Source: Capitella teleta (lineage: Eukaryota; Annelida; Polychaeta; Capitellidae). Taken from it: a stretch of DNA of 64,000 nt. The translations under genes were made by a program, and so were the position numbers. Under the pieces are notes generated by a model. The model saw nothing but the letters and a program-made list of their open reading frames with translations, did not search any database and was not told where the DNA came from. The stretch spans positions 138,030 to 202,029 of the forward strand of contig KB301364.1 in NCBI GenBank assembly GCA_000328365.1, given 5' to 3'. Every line of letters starts with the position of its first letter. Position 1 is the stretch's first letter. Positions 44,329 to 56,310 of the stretch are shown here, piece by piece.

Positions 44329-45222
44329 GGCATATCACAAAAACACTCTGGAGTTCTTGACCAAAGTGAAGATTTTCTTCCAAGACAGAGCCACCGAACT
44401 TAAGGCGAAAATGTCGTAAGTGCACTTCATACCATGTGGCTCTGTATGCACACATGCATTGCTATTTTGATGCTTAAAGGGGTGATCAGCTGATGAGCCT
44501 AGATGACGCCGTCAAGGTGCTCTGTACGGAGTTACAGTATCCGCAAGATAGGGCGATGCACTTCGTCAAGCGGTTCGACAAGAACCAGGACGGCAAGCTC
44601 TCGGCTGAGGAGTTCTCGGCCTTCAAGGCCAAGATTGCCGAGACGTAAGGATTCGAACGCGGTCTAACCAATGATATCCCGTGTTGGTTTTCAGGAAGGA
44701 AGCACTGGTGCCCAAATTCAAGGAGTATGACCGCGATGGTAACGGATTCATCACCTTGGAGGAAGCCTCTCAAATCCTCCAAAGTCATCCCTTCAACTTC
44801 CCTGCGACCAAAGTCTGTGTTTTGCTGAAGAACTTTGACAAAGACGGAAATGGCAAGTTGGACATCGAGGAATTTGCCGGGTTTTATGCTGAAGCCAAAG
44901 CCACGTGAGTGCATATCATTAGCATATTTAATAAGTATGTTAAATGTCGCCGATGATGTTCATGTCACAGATTGACTTGGTTGATGTTATCTGATTATTT
45001 CATTTGATTTGCAGCCATGAAGATTTGGCCGGTCGCTTCGACCAAATGGACAAGGATGGCAACGGCATCCTCTCGCCCGATGAGGTCACGTGCGTCATTC
45101 AGGAGCTCATGGGTTACGACGAGAAGACAGCGAGATATTTTGTCACTATGTTCGACAAAAATCAAGATGGAAGCTTAGATAAGGCTGAATTCATCCACAT
45201 GTGGACGGATATGTTCGGGTAA
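44329..45222 (+). CDS. EF-hand calcium-binding protein with six EF-hand units (partial, N-terminus missing)
   Basis: Four plus-strand exons, 44329-44415, 44480-44644, 44695-44904 and 45015-45222, are joined by GT-AG introns that are all in phase 2. They give at least 222 residues before the stop. Canonical calcium loops visible are DKNQDGKLSAEE, DRDGNGFITLEE, DKDGNGKLDIEE, DKDGNGILSPDE and DKNQDGSLDKAE. The first unit (around SGDQLMSLDD) lacks a proper loop. The six-unit layout recalls calbindin/calretinin/secretagogin-type buffers or sensors, but I cannot assign an orthologue. The first exon shown starts after TTTCAATTCAG with a partial codon, and its frame is closed upstream, so at least one 5' exon is unidentified. 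No signal peptide or membrane helix is seen; a cytosolic location is inferred. Confidence 0.85.
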
Positions 45223-45689
45223 ATAGGCAACCGCACTTATGGAAGAATTCTTTTCACTGCTCGTTGGTTGTATATAACCTCTCCTTCTTTTTTAGTTTTT
45301 TATTGATCGTGTTTTATGAACATTTCGTGGCTAGAGTTACCAAATAATTTCACCTCCTTTTTTCTTGTGTATCGTGTGTTGTACGAAGAACAATTTTTAA
45401 GCATTCTCTCACACCTTAAACTTGCTCCTATACACTTTGAAACTTAAAAAGACTCTTAATTACCTATAGCGCTTTCTTAAGCAAATAGTGTGTAAGATAT
45501 AGTAGTCAATATTAATTTTTCTTTCTTTTCTTTTTCCCCATTTTTTCATCGTATAATAATTATTATAGATTTCTTTTCTCAGATTTTTTTTATAAATGAA
45601 AATGACAAATACTTTTTTTTTCAAATTCCCCTCGAAGCATTTAGACGCGTGCATTCCGGAGTCTCTCATTTCAAGGCGGGAGGAAGAAG

Positions 45690-45835
45690 AATAAAATCTC
45701 ATAACGGATGACATCAGGATGAGACTGATTGATTAATAATTAATTAGCTAGTTAATCACTGGAGGAAGTTGGTTGTTGAGAGTTGCATGCATTAATGCCA
45801 GATGTGAAATTCGATCACCATCATTGCTGAATAAA
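45690..45835 (+). terminator. Candidate polyadenylation signals of the EF-hand gene
   Basis: AATAAA at 45690-45695 and again at 45830-45835, about 470 and 610 nt after the stop codon. The 3' UTR would be AT-rich. Confidence 0.4.
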
Positions 45836-46019
45836 GCGGATGTCTCTTCTCTTATCATCTTATCATTAATTAAAATAAGATTAAATAAGTTCACGCTCGT
45901 CTTATTATTTTATGAATTAAAAACGTAACTTTCTTCCCCTCTTCTACTGCCATCGATTAGGTTCACCTGTTATTAGATTCCTATTCTAATTGTCAAATCG
46001 TCTTATACTAATATGGACT

Positions 46020-46022
<3 letters not shown>

Positions 46023-46049
<27 letters not shown>
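46023..46049. repeat. Poly(T) tract
   Basis: 27-bp T run downstream of the EF-hand gene. Confidence 0.95.
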
Positions 46050-46055
<6 letters not shown>

Positions 46056-46372
46056 GAAGTACTAAAAATACAATTTTTCATGATGAATGAAAAGCAAATT
46101 TTATGCACATGGGTTGCAATAAACCAGTGTTGATAGCAGAATCCTTTTTATGTACGCAAAGGAGAACATTTCCGCCGAGCTTTATTTCCGAGGTTAATCC
46201 CTTCAAACGAATGCAATTAAGTTTCCGCTCTTAGTGAGTAAGTAGACTACAAGAGCATACATCTTCATCATAACGTACCTCTGGCTCATATGCGTGATGA
46301 TTTCGATAGAAAATGGACATCTTGAAATTTCATTCGAATCAAAACGTTCATTGCAGCATATACTCCGTTCAT

Positions 46373-46576
46373 AACGCGAGCCGGACGAACAAAGCATTGT
46401 AAGAAAAGCCTTGACCGGTTGGCTCGAGTCATTTGAGGAGTGGTATGAAGAGAAAATGAAACTGAACGGAGACTGGCGGAATCTCCCGAACGGTTTTACG
46501 GAAAATGACGACAATCACAAATGAATGGTTGAACGAAGATAACGCACCAAGTGTTAACGCGAGCCGGACGAACAAA
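46373..46576 (+). repeat. 21-nt direct repeat flanking a short coding-like segment
   Basis: AACGCGAGCCGGACGAACAA plus one A occurs at 46373-46393 and again at 46556-46576. The plus strand from about 46376 reads about 51 codons to a TGA, including SFEEWYEEKMKLNGDWRNLP, which looks protein-like. No start codon or credible splice acceptor accompanies it. It could be the remains of a transposable element or a last-exon fragment. Confidence 0.4.
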
Positions 46577-48360
46577 ACAGCTCAAACACAGTCTTGCACG
46601 TTTGGCCCATGCTAACAACCGATGCTACTGGTAATGTTCAAACGTCAGGCTATATTACCTCGAATTGAGCTGCTGCTTACTTAATATCCTCGAACTGTTA
46701 GCAAGAAGGATGCACGGAGGGTTTATATCCCTTGAAACAGCTGTTGCTTTCTTATCACTTCAATCATAACTTATAAAGTTATAACGATCACTTATCACAT
46801 CATTGGCAACCCTCGTATCAATACAGTTAAGCCTTAAATTCTCGCTAACAATTACGAACCATGTGAAGAAAAGAACACCGTATGGCTAGAATTATGAATG
46901 GATTCAATACAAAGTGTTAAGTGTCGACCATTTCAAGGAGTTTCGTTCGGAGCGACGATGTTCTGGGTGCGGGAATCGACTGTACGAAGCGTGGCCACGG
47001 CGGTATGGGAAAGTGACCTGATGTTTCAACTGGATTGGGTTACCACTCGGACTTCCAGCAACAGATGTAAACAGATAATACCGAATTGAATTCATTCAGA
47101 TGTCTGACATGTCGCAGGGGATATGCTTGTGGGCATAAGGGACAATGGTGGAATTCCCATGCACACTTCAAGTCGTTCATGGTCATCACATGTACAGTAT
47201 TCATGGTGTAAATCTTTCTTCAATTGGCACACAATTTGAACGTTTCGATTTCTGCATATCATCTGAAACCACTGAGCCCATATTATGATATAAATGATAC
47301 TGAATAGTCACCCATTCTTTGGATTTGTATGGCACATAGGCCTCTAAGTGTAGTCCTCAACAACACCTCAAGCCCGTTTTAGACAACAAAATACAACACC
47401 CGGCTTTACAGGCTGTAGAACGGTAAAACCCGGGCAACCTCATGCTTGTGTTCTTTTCAAAACTAAGTAAGTTCAAAACATACGATAATTGTTATCTTCA
47501 ATTGTATGTATACACACCTACCTCCTCTTGTCTCCGTCTACAATACATTCTTGTTATACCTTCATATTATATTCAGACCAAATGAATTAGCAATATTTAA
47601 GCAATTCGACCTCTTTTATAAGTTTCACGCAACTTGCTAGTAAGAATTCATCAAATCGACGATAAAAGGAGTAATCATTCCAGTATATTTTTTTTTTTCA
47701 AATGTTTGATGGAATAACTATAATATCGGGACGATGTAATGCCCTAATAGATAATAAATCTTGCTTTTTTTGCTAAAAGCACCAACAGAACTCGTTTTTG
47801 AAAAAAGGACGCCCAGGTCTTCTTTCTTTGGCAAATACAGACTCATAAATATGTTAGTCAGAATTTTGATACATGTTCTCAAATCTGCTTTCTTCAGTAT
47901 ATATTCGACGATTGGATAATTTTGATAATCGGAGAGTATAGCAATATTAATTATTTTCTTATTTTTTAAATAATTACTTGTCGAGGTAAATTGAACGATA
48001 TTTTGAGCGTTCAGATTCCTCAGCATTCGTTGGCAATGAATTTTAAGAATAGGAAAAGTCGTGAGTTATAGAATGTCATGCAAACCGTTTCCATGATATA
48101 TGACTTATCAGACTGAAGTCATCAATTATTATTTTGCATCACACCTGTTGATGGTCTGGTCCTATAAGTGTTTCTTATCTTCGTTAATGCGCGTGTCAAT
48201 TCGTGATAATGATAATATGTCTACCTGTTTCAGCCCAACAGCTGTTATGGTCACTTGGCTGGAACTGCAACTCTATCTTGAGTTCACTTCGAACATGCAC
48301 ACGTGGCTAGTGTGCTGGCGATCATAACGCATCGTTAATTATTTTTAGCTTTGTTCTAGG
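46577..48360. other. Intergenic stretch, no gene supported
   Basis: A short frame near 46930-47020 gives CSGCG in a basic context (FKEFRSERRCSGCG), but it ends after about 30 residues. Otherwise nothing was recognised. Confidence 0.45.
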
Positions 48361-48364
48361 TATC

Positions 48365-48414
48365 AATAAATAATAAATAAATAGATAAATAAATAAATAA
48401 ATAAATAAATAAAT
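48365..48414. repeat. (AAAT)n microsatellite
   Basis: About twelve AAAT units, slightly interrupted at the start. Confidence 0.95.
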
Positions 48415-48907
48415 ACATCATTTTGTATAGCGCAATATCTACCGAAGTGCTCAAAGCACTGCCATGAATCATAAATATTTATTTCTTTGGTTATAAGCTC
48501 CCCATTTTAAATCCCGACCTAAGAAACTCTACTTTGGTATGTAGTCACCAGGAGCGAATAAAAAGGAATCACGTTGCATGATACACGATCATTTCATTTA
48601 CATGTTTCCATAAACGCAAGTTGAATACTAGTAAATGATAGTTAATAATCAGCTATGAACAATACGAACCATGACTTATTCGGTGACCTAAATTAATGTT
48701 GGGTCATTAAAAGCTTACACACTCGACTTTGCATTACCCCATTTGGCCATCCATTGACACACAAGTAAAATAGTAATAAGCGTTAACGATAGTAAAGCAG
48801 GATCTTGGTATAATGAAGTCACGTTCCTTTCGTTATAGTTTTACTGCCAACATGCATGTGATGCCATGTCGAACTGATCTCGAGATAAAAGTAAATATTT
48901 AATGTTT

Positions 48908-49616
48908 CTGGGGCCGATTCCCGAAAGAAACTTAAGTGGTAAAACTAAGTTCGGGAGGAGTTAAGTTGACTAAAACGATTCCAGAAACAAACTTAATTCC
49001 TCTGGACTCTACAAAACTTAAGTGACCTCTTGACCTGACTTAAATAAAAGTGAATTCAAGATGGCGCAGATCAGAAGACGCCGAATTAATGCTATATGTG
49101 TCAACACCTAGAAGAAGCCTTCCAGACAGGAGCAATGCAGATGGGATTTTTTTTTTTTTTTTTTTTTTTTGGGCCTCTTTTTTGTGCTCATACTTTAACT
49201 CATGACTGACGAAAGTGGCCATGCAACAGCGACACTGAAAGTCGTCTGGCTTTGGCACATTGACGCGAAAACGTTATGACTGTAAAGCGAAAAAGAGCAC
49301 TTGTTGCGTTATGATTAAGCATTAACGATACTTTACACTCGCATTTCGCGTTTGTGATGCTTTCGTTTTCGATAAAGTTTTGGAAAAATCATAAACAGTT
49401 CATAAAAGTCTTGTTGTAAGGTACGTTTACCACTGATCAAATGTCTCGCCATGTCTTATACATTTCTTGGGAGATAGCCAAATGCGATTTACGCTACTTA
49501 AGTTAAGTTCAGCAAAAATGCGTTTGTGGAATCGACTTAACTTCAAAACTTAACTTAATGCCTGGAGGACTTAACTTAAGTCTCAAAGTTAAGTTTCTTT
49601 CTGGAATCGGCCCCTG
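48908..49616. mobile_element. Non-autonomous DNA transposon, PIF/Harbinger-like MITE
   Basis: The element spans 48911-49613. It starts GGGCCGATTCCCGAAAGAAA and ends with the reverse complement of GGGCCGATTCCAGAAAGAAA, so the terminal inverted repeats match at 19 of 20 positions. CTG flanks both sides (48908-48910 and 49614-49616), a 3-bp duplication of the CWG kind known for Harbinger elements. Subterminal ACTTAAG/AACTTAA motifs recur at both ends. The inside has a 24-bp T run (49147-49170) and no transposase. Confidence 0.78.
49147..49170. repeat. Poly(T) tract inside the MITE
   Basis: 24-bp T run within the DNA transposon. Confidence 0.95.
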
Positions 49617-50144
49617 GAGTTACAATGCTTTGAATGATGCCTATCTTACACTACGATGTTTATTCACGAATGTCTTCCAAAATATCCTCGAGACCTTGGT
49701 TCGTGAGATTGAGAGCCTCGTATTCTGAAATTTCAGCCGCTTCTTTCCAATATAATGCTGTCTGGTACAAGAGTTGACCATTTTTAGAGCTCAGAGGGAT
49801 CGGAGCAGTACATCTGAGATTGCAAGAGAATGTTTGGCACAGCCCATTAGCGAAACCACTTCAGAGGTCGCAACAGGGGACATGGTCAGTCTGGTGACAT
49901 AAAGTGAGTGCATGCCCCTAGTTTTCCAAGAGACGCAATGCTTTCCAACTAACAAAGACAGTCAACATCGTCTATATACGGATGTATTATCCCATTCTCG
50001 CGCTTCATTAACCTAAGCATCCACTTGGTAGAACAATCCTAGTTTAAAGGGGTCAATGGGTGGAACTTTGATGTCATATTGCTGTTGCTCTCAGTGACTG
50101 CCGCTCCTGGCATTCAAAAGCTTAAAATCACACAGTAATATAGT

Positions 50145-50546
50145 ATACGTATCAGATACAAGATTCTTGTGACAGTTTTTAAAGTTTTACATAAAACTGC
50201 GCCTTCTTACCTCAATGACTTAATACATGTACATTATTCGGACCGTCCATCACGTGGCAGCAGAGTGCCTGTTTTTAATCTGCCTTTCACCACCTCTGTT
50301 TTAATGCATGATCGTGTTTTTAGTGTAGCTGCACCACGCATGTGCAACGTTTCACCGGACTATTTGACTCTTTTAACAGTTTTAAACGTCAATTGAAAAC
50401 ATTTTTATTCCAAGAACATTTTTATTCCATGTAACCCCTTTACCTTGTTTTATATTCTGTTTAGCGTTTAGAGCTCCTTGGATTTTACGCTATATAAAAT
50501 AAATTTTATTATAATTTTATAATTTTATTATTATTCATTATTATTA
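50145..50546 (+). mobile_element. 3' end of a LINE (CR1/L2/Jockey-like)
   Basis: The plus-strand frame from 50169 reads VFKVLHKTAPSYLNDLI, then HDRVFSVAAPRMCNVSPDYL, the conserved tail of many LINE second open frames (VFKALHGLAP-like, RAFSVAAPRLWNSLP). It ends early, then a stretch with ACGCTATATAAAATAAATT leads to a TTATT tail, the usual 3' end of such LINEs. It is 5'-truncated and shares its protein with the fragment at 10.5 kb. Confidence 0.85.
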
Positions 50547-50549
50547 TAC

Positions 50550-53500
50550 CTGTAGTTAAAACCGTCAAGATTGTGATTTCCTCTATAACCCACTAAAGGT
50601 ATTGTGTTACACTATTTGTGATTACAGATTACAGTACATAAGATGACGTATTTGCGGCGGTGCCATATGACTAAAAAATTAAGGCGTAGTTGGAGTCGCA
50701 AATTTATCACCACGAAACTGGCTGTAAAATGGAAAAACCATATTTATATACCGATCGGATGCTCTTCGCCACAATGACAGTTTCACCGTATATATATATA
50801 CCAATAATATCCTTGAGTGAATATAGAAACACACAATACATCACCATATCATACATTATAACAAATAGAGGTCGGTAAGGTGAGTCAATATGAGAGTATA
50901 ATGTTAATTGGCCACCGGGTAAAATGAATGTATTCTATCAGCAAGGCAACAATGTTGATTAGAGTGGTAAAAACCACTTGTAATTTAGATAAAAGCATCC
51001 CACTTTGCACTTGCATCAATGATTATACACCCAGCGTGCATTATTGTAACCACGTGTTGCGACTTGCGCAATAATTATGCAGCTATCGAGTGTCTGGAAT
51101 CTAAGACCACGCCCTATTAGGACATCTGCCAAAGGTATTCTAGCATGCAATCAGCGAACCCATTGTGCAGTTGGTGTTCGTGTGCTGGAAATAAATTGTT
51201 CCTTTGATGATTGCCATTTATTACCTGACAATATCAGGCTCAGGGTCATTGATACGTGTTCTACGCAATGTGACCACATTAATGGCCAGATGATTGATTG
51301 CATGTTATAATATTCAAGCCAATATTTAGTCGGATTTGAATACGACTTGGGCCTTGCAGCGCTACCCATGATCCATCAAAAATCATAATTGGAAATCAAA
51401 CTAATAAAGTAATATAATAGGAATGTTCTGGTTACTGTTGTCACTGAATAATACACCAAGTTAATATATTCCGCCGAGAATTTTTCTGGGATGAGCTCGG
51501 TTGTTGTTTTTGTGATTACTTCAAAGTCAAGCCTTGCCTGTTACAACCTTTTTATGTCCGTGCAAGTCGATTGCACGCTCGGATCAATTTACTTTATTAG
51601 CTTGTTTGTTCAAACAGCAGGGATAGAATGAGATACTTATAGAAATAAGTGCGTGTTTAAGGTGCGTGTTTAGTTCTGTTCCAAGAGGACTTAATCTGCT
51701 CCCTTGAAGAAAGACGATGACTCATCATGACTTATATCCAACCTTCACAGAACACTGTCATCCGTCAAATTTACTGAAATGATTTTTCCATGAAGAGAAA
51801 TGATTATTAATTCTTAAATGAGACACCTCTGACAGTAAATGAATTTAGAAAATTATTTCTATGCATTATGTGCGATTGAATCGCCGGCATATGTCACAAG
51901 AGACACTTTTATCAGTTGTCTTATTGCTTGAGATTTCTAGCAGTCGCAACCAGGAGCAGCTGAATGAAGTGAAGGCTCTCCTGAAATGTCAAAATTGAAC
52001 AAATATGCGTTCATCAAGGCACAGAGAAGCCTCTGAGATGCTGACCTAACAGAGCATGCTGAAAAAAGAAACACGAAGGAAATGAGAAAATTGAGAGAAA
52101 TAATGGCAGATGGACCACAAGATGAATACTTTATTTCATGGGATGGCACAAAAACATAGGACACAAGCAATAAAGATGGAATGGAACATTTTGCAACCAA
52201 GCAACTGTTTTCGCGTGAAAATGAGAGATCTTAATAATTGTTCACGCTGTTGTTTTGAATAATACTCATTACATAATAATAATAATAATACAACATTAAT
52301 AAATATATTTTTCACACAACGCACCATGGTTATATCACATGATTTTGCTCTGCCTAATAAATAATAATAAACTGAAACTCAAAAGAAAGTACTCTTTTTT
52401 ATATTTTGATGATTAATCATACTTTTTGGTAAAATAATCATGAATGCTTTTGAAGGCTATTGTTTGAGGTCATAATCACATGGATAGGCTGACAAAGCTT
52501 CCAAGAAAAGATTCCAAGCAAAACTTTTAGATGTTGAACAACATCTAGTCTACAATTATGTGTCTGTGCGATTGGAGCCGGAGGGAACTCTACCTTTGGT
52601 CCCATAATGGAATAATCTAACTCAGCGATTGAGTTTGCTTTGCTGAGTGGCGCATGCAGAAGGGTAGAGGCCAATCTTCCATCCACAAAAGGCCCGAGGG
52701 TCCCATGCCTTCCATTAACAATAACCGCAGCTGCCACACAAACGCGATTTGAACCTTTGAGAAGGTAAGCCATCAAGCAAAACTAAGTTCTTGTCACGTA
52801 TTATTATGATGAGCAACGTGAAAACCATACCAATGTAGTCTTGACCATGAATAAGACAAATGACTATGGCTGAAATCGACTGATGGGTTTTATCCAATCA
52901 CCTAATCGCACTCTACTAATCTTCTCGATGGTTATGTACAACAATTAGTGAATGCTATATGGCTTTTTTATCCAATACGCTTCATATTTCTGAATCGGTA
53001 CTTTGATTATGTATCAATATTATTGGAGCCCGTTCTGTGTGTGCGTGTAACAGAATATGAGACACGGTTGAATTTGTTGATGTATGTGTATTGCTTTATT
53101 GTTGAAAATGTTGTTTAATCTCAGTTCAGAACAGAACGAATAGATAATTATGCATAAATTATTGATTTATTTAGTGAATAAATTATTTGATATTGTTTTG
53201 CATGGATAGAGATAGAAAAAAAAAGCCTTGCGCCAAGACTTTATCTGTTGAATGACCAACAGTTCAACAAGTCAATAGCTTGGGATGTGCTGATAAAAGC
53301 AGAGGCTCAATCAATTCTTATCAAATACATACCAGCGAGCCTACCAGAGCGACGTGTGGGCCCGATTGCTCACTTTAGCCTGTCGTGGTTGATCCAGTGC
53401 GAATTACCCCGCTGATGTGTCTCTTCGGCTTGCATAAACGATTGCTTCCATAATTTTGCAGAAGAAAATATGAACCTTATAATTATTAGTCCTTGCTTTG

Positions 53501-56010
53501 CCTGTCCCTTAACTCCTTTTGGAGTCATATTGGTGCTGAATTGGGCTGCGTTCTATCAGTGCGTCCGTCCATTAATTGCGACAATGTTCCAGCTGCCTAC
53601 CTGATAGGACTATCTTAATTTAGAAACCTCTAAGGTTCTATTATTCTGACGGACTGTATCAAACAACACCAACTAGGGTTTGATTCACATCAAGTTAACA
53701 GATGATGACATTCTCATTCGACTATCAATCTCGGTACTCAAATGTCAAGTCGTTTCCAATGACATCCGCATCAACGGTTTCCACCCATTAGGCAAATACA
53801 TCCAATGTGAATATCCCCGTTTACGTTCAGTTATAATAATAAAGGAGATATCATACAATAATGGTCGTTATACCACTCAATATAGGCCCACTAGCCAATC
53901 AGAGGCACGCAGAGGTGTGATTTAAAAGAGTTTAAAGCATGTTAATTGGATTAGACACCCGTCATTGCTTGACGTGGTGTTCCTGATTACTCGTGATATC
54001 CCTTCAATGTCAACGAGAAATAAAGTATGCAAGCCTCGTCTGCTGTATTTTGAAAATTTCATAGCCGCCACGTAAACCTAATTAGCGGAATATTGACCCC
54101 CGTATAGGTTGAATTGTGCCACATAACCCGCTCATGGATCACCATCCACACAATCAACCAGAGAATCATGCGTTCTCATATGTGGTGTACGTCAGTGCTA
54201 TTTTTCCACAACGCCGTCTCCTGAGAGTGGCCTCTCCTGAATGTCGATGGAATTCGGACCTGACCCCTCGTGTGCATAAGATGTAATAAAGCATGCATCA
54301 ACTGGAGTTAATTGTTTGCTTTTGCGTAGCACCCAAGTGGATCACAAGATTGGATCTCAATGTGTAATTTGGGCCAATGAGAGTATACTTAATCACTTCA
54401 TGAACCATTGTGCATAACGTGTGAATAGCTACTATACGTGTAAATTCACTTAAATCCACTGTCGTGTGTATATTGCTTGACTAGTCTTTTTTGGTAGACC
54501 TGATCAGTTCCAAAACTTCCATTTGACTTCCATTTGCCGGTAATTATCACCAACATAACAAGCAAATCAACATATTGCTCGACGATTTGGTGACAAATGA
54601 ATGTTGCTAGGAAAGAAAGAGAGGGGTTGGTAGGTGTATTCACGATTGTGTTGATGATTTAGGCCCAGTATTGCCAATGAAATATTCACAATGATGGTTC
54701 TAACGATCCACATTGTTAATGCGATATCCCATTAGATTATGTATGAGATGTGACAATGGTGGTGAACAATGGTAGCTTGACGTGCTCAATAGAAGTCATT
54801 GGTCTATATCCAGTTCATATCTATCGTGAACCAGTTGTTGAGTTTGATACCAAGACTGGCATTATGGCAAAATATATCCATTACTGCACCAGTGTCCATT
54901 AATGTCCATCTCGAATGCAATCTCCACCACCATGCATGATTACTTACTTAATTATTGACATGGAAATAATATGCAATTATGATTAACTTGATGGACAGCA
55001 TTTGCGAGATCATTGGGAGATCATCAACTCGTTTGTTTCGTGAACAAACACTCGTGTCCCGTGAGGCTCCCTTTCAATTCAATTTCAGCTCTGCTTGGGT
55101 CATTAAACACTGGTATTCACGATACAAAGATCTGTACTTAGGTGCCCCCTCTTCAATCTTCACTCAAGGACACAAGATTTGTAGTTGCTAACTTAGATAC
55201 TCGGTTCAGCAGTGATGTAGATGCTCCGTTTAACCAACATCCGAGAAGTACATATCTCATTGCTATATTCATTGCTTTCTGGCCATTGACTCCATCAAGG
55301 TCAGATTTACTACGCTGGCATGAGATTCTCTCAGCTTTTGGTCAATATTGCCATCACTCTCTGTTCTCCCATGGACACACTGCTGGTCGATTTCTTTGAT
55401 CAATGGCCGGAACGGAAACACCTGGGCCTCCTGTTCACAAATAGACATTTCTCGCAAACAAAATAGTTCATATGATCTTGCATTTTTATCAAAAAACAGT
55501 GTCGGTGAATTCTTCAGATCAATAATTATTTCGCCTGCTTTCGGTGTTCCAGACTTGTTAATTATGTTAGATGCAATTCATTCGCCGAATCCTGTGCTGA
55601 TAGAAGGCCGAATGGATGTTGGATAATTGCCCAAATTGTTCCCAATGGTTGATTGGACTTCTTGTGCTATGAATAATTATTAAGGCAATTGGGTTATTGG
55701 AACGAAGTCAAGAGAGGATAATTCTGTTCATACGCTCTGCATGTTAATTATGGCCGATACTTCAAGTCCTAATACCTTTAGTATATAGGGGTGTGTCATA
55801 AACACATATAATTATACGCTCTGTATATCTAAGTATACAACAGACTGGGACAAGGCGCTGATGGACCTATGTCTGAAATCGACGCTCTCTGAATGCTGAT
55901 GTTGGTTTACCTGCAGTAATCAGGATATTATTAAGTATCTTTTTGAGATGCAATTAAATATGTGTTTTGTTGAGGTGGTGGATTACCTGCCTTTAATATT
56001 TACCAAGCCT
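50550..56010. other. Intergenic stretch, no gene supported
   Basis: Only short frames (the longest about 112 codons, 52438-52776, minus) with no domain or splice partner. A few TAATAATAA tracts occur near 52278 and 52359. Confidence 0.55.
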
Positions 56011-56019
56011 CCGTTTACA

Positions 56020-56025
56020 TTTATT
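56020..56025 (-). terminator. Candidate polyadenylation signal of the GPCR gene
   Basis: Minus-strand AATAAA about 285 nt beyond the stop codon. Confidence 0.35.
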
Positions 56026-56310
56026 TTCTTCCTGTGTCTTCTTTCGCCTCATCCAACCTCTCAACCTCATCCTTATCACTCGCATCGCGCCCAGCCCTGC
56101 CTTGTCTGCGCTTCACTTGCATAAAGCCTTTGATAACATTGACTTGATGAAATGTGAGATTATCCGCTGTGCGCCCCATAGTATTTCTTCAAAATCCCCG
56201 ATGAAATGTTAAGCCATGTTTGAGCAACATAATACCATTTTGATGGAAATATTATTAACAACATCATTGCGAACATGCACCAGGCCACAACACAAACGTT
56301 TCACCGAAAT

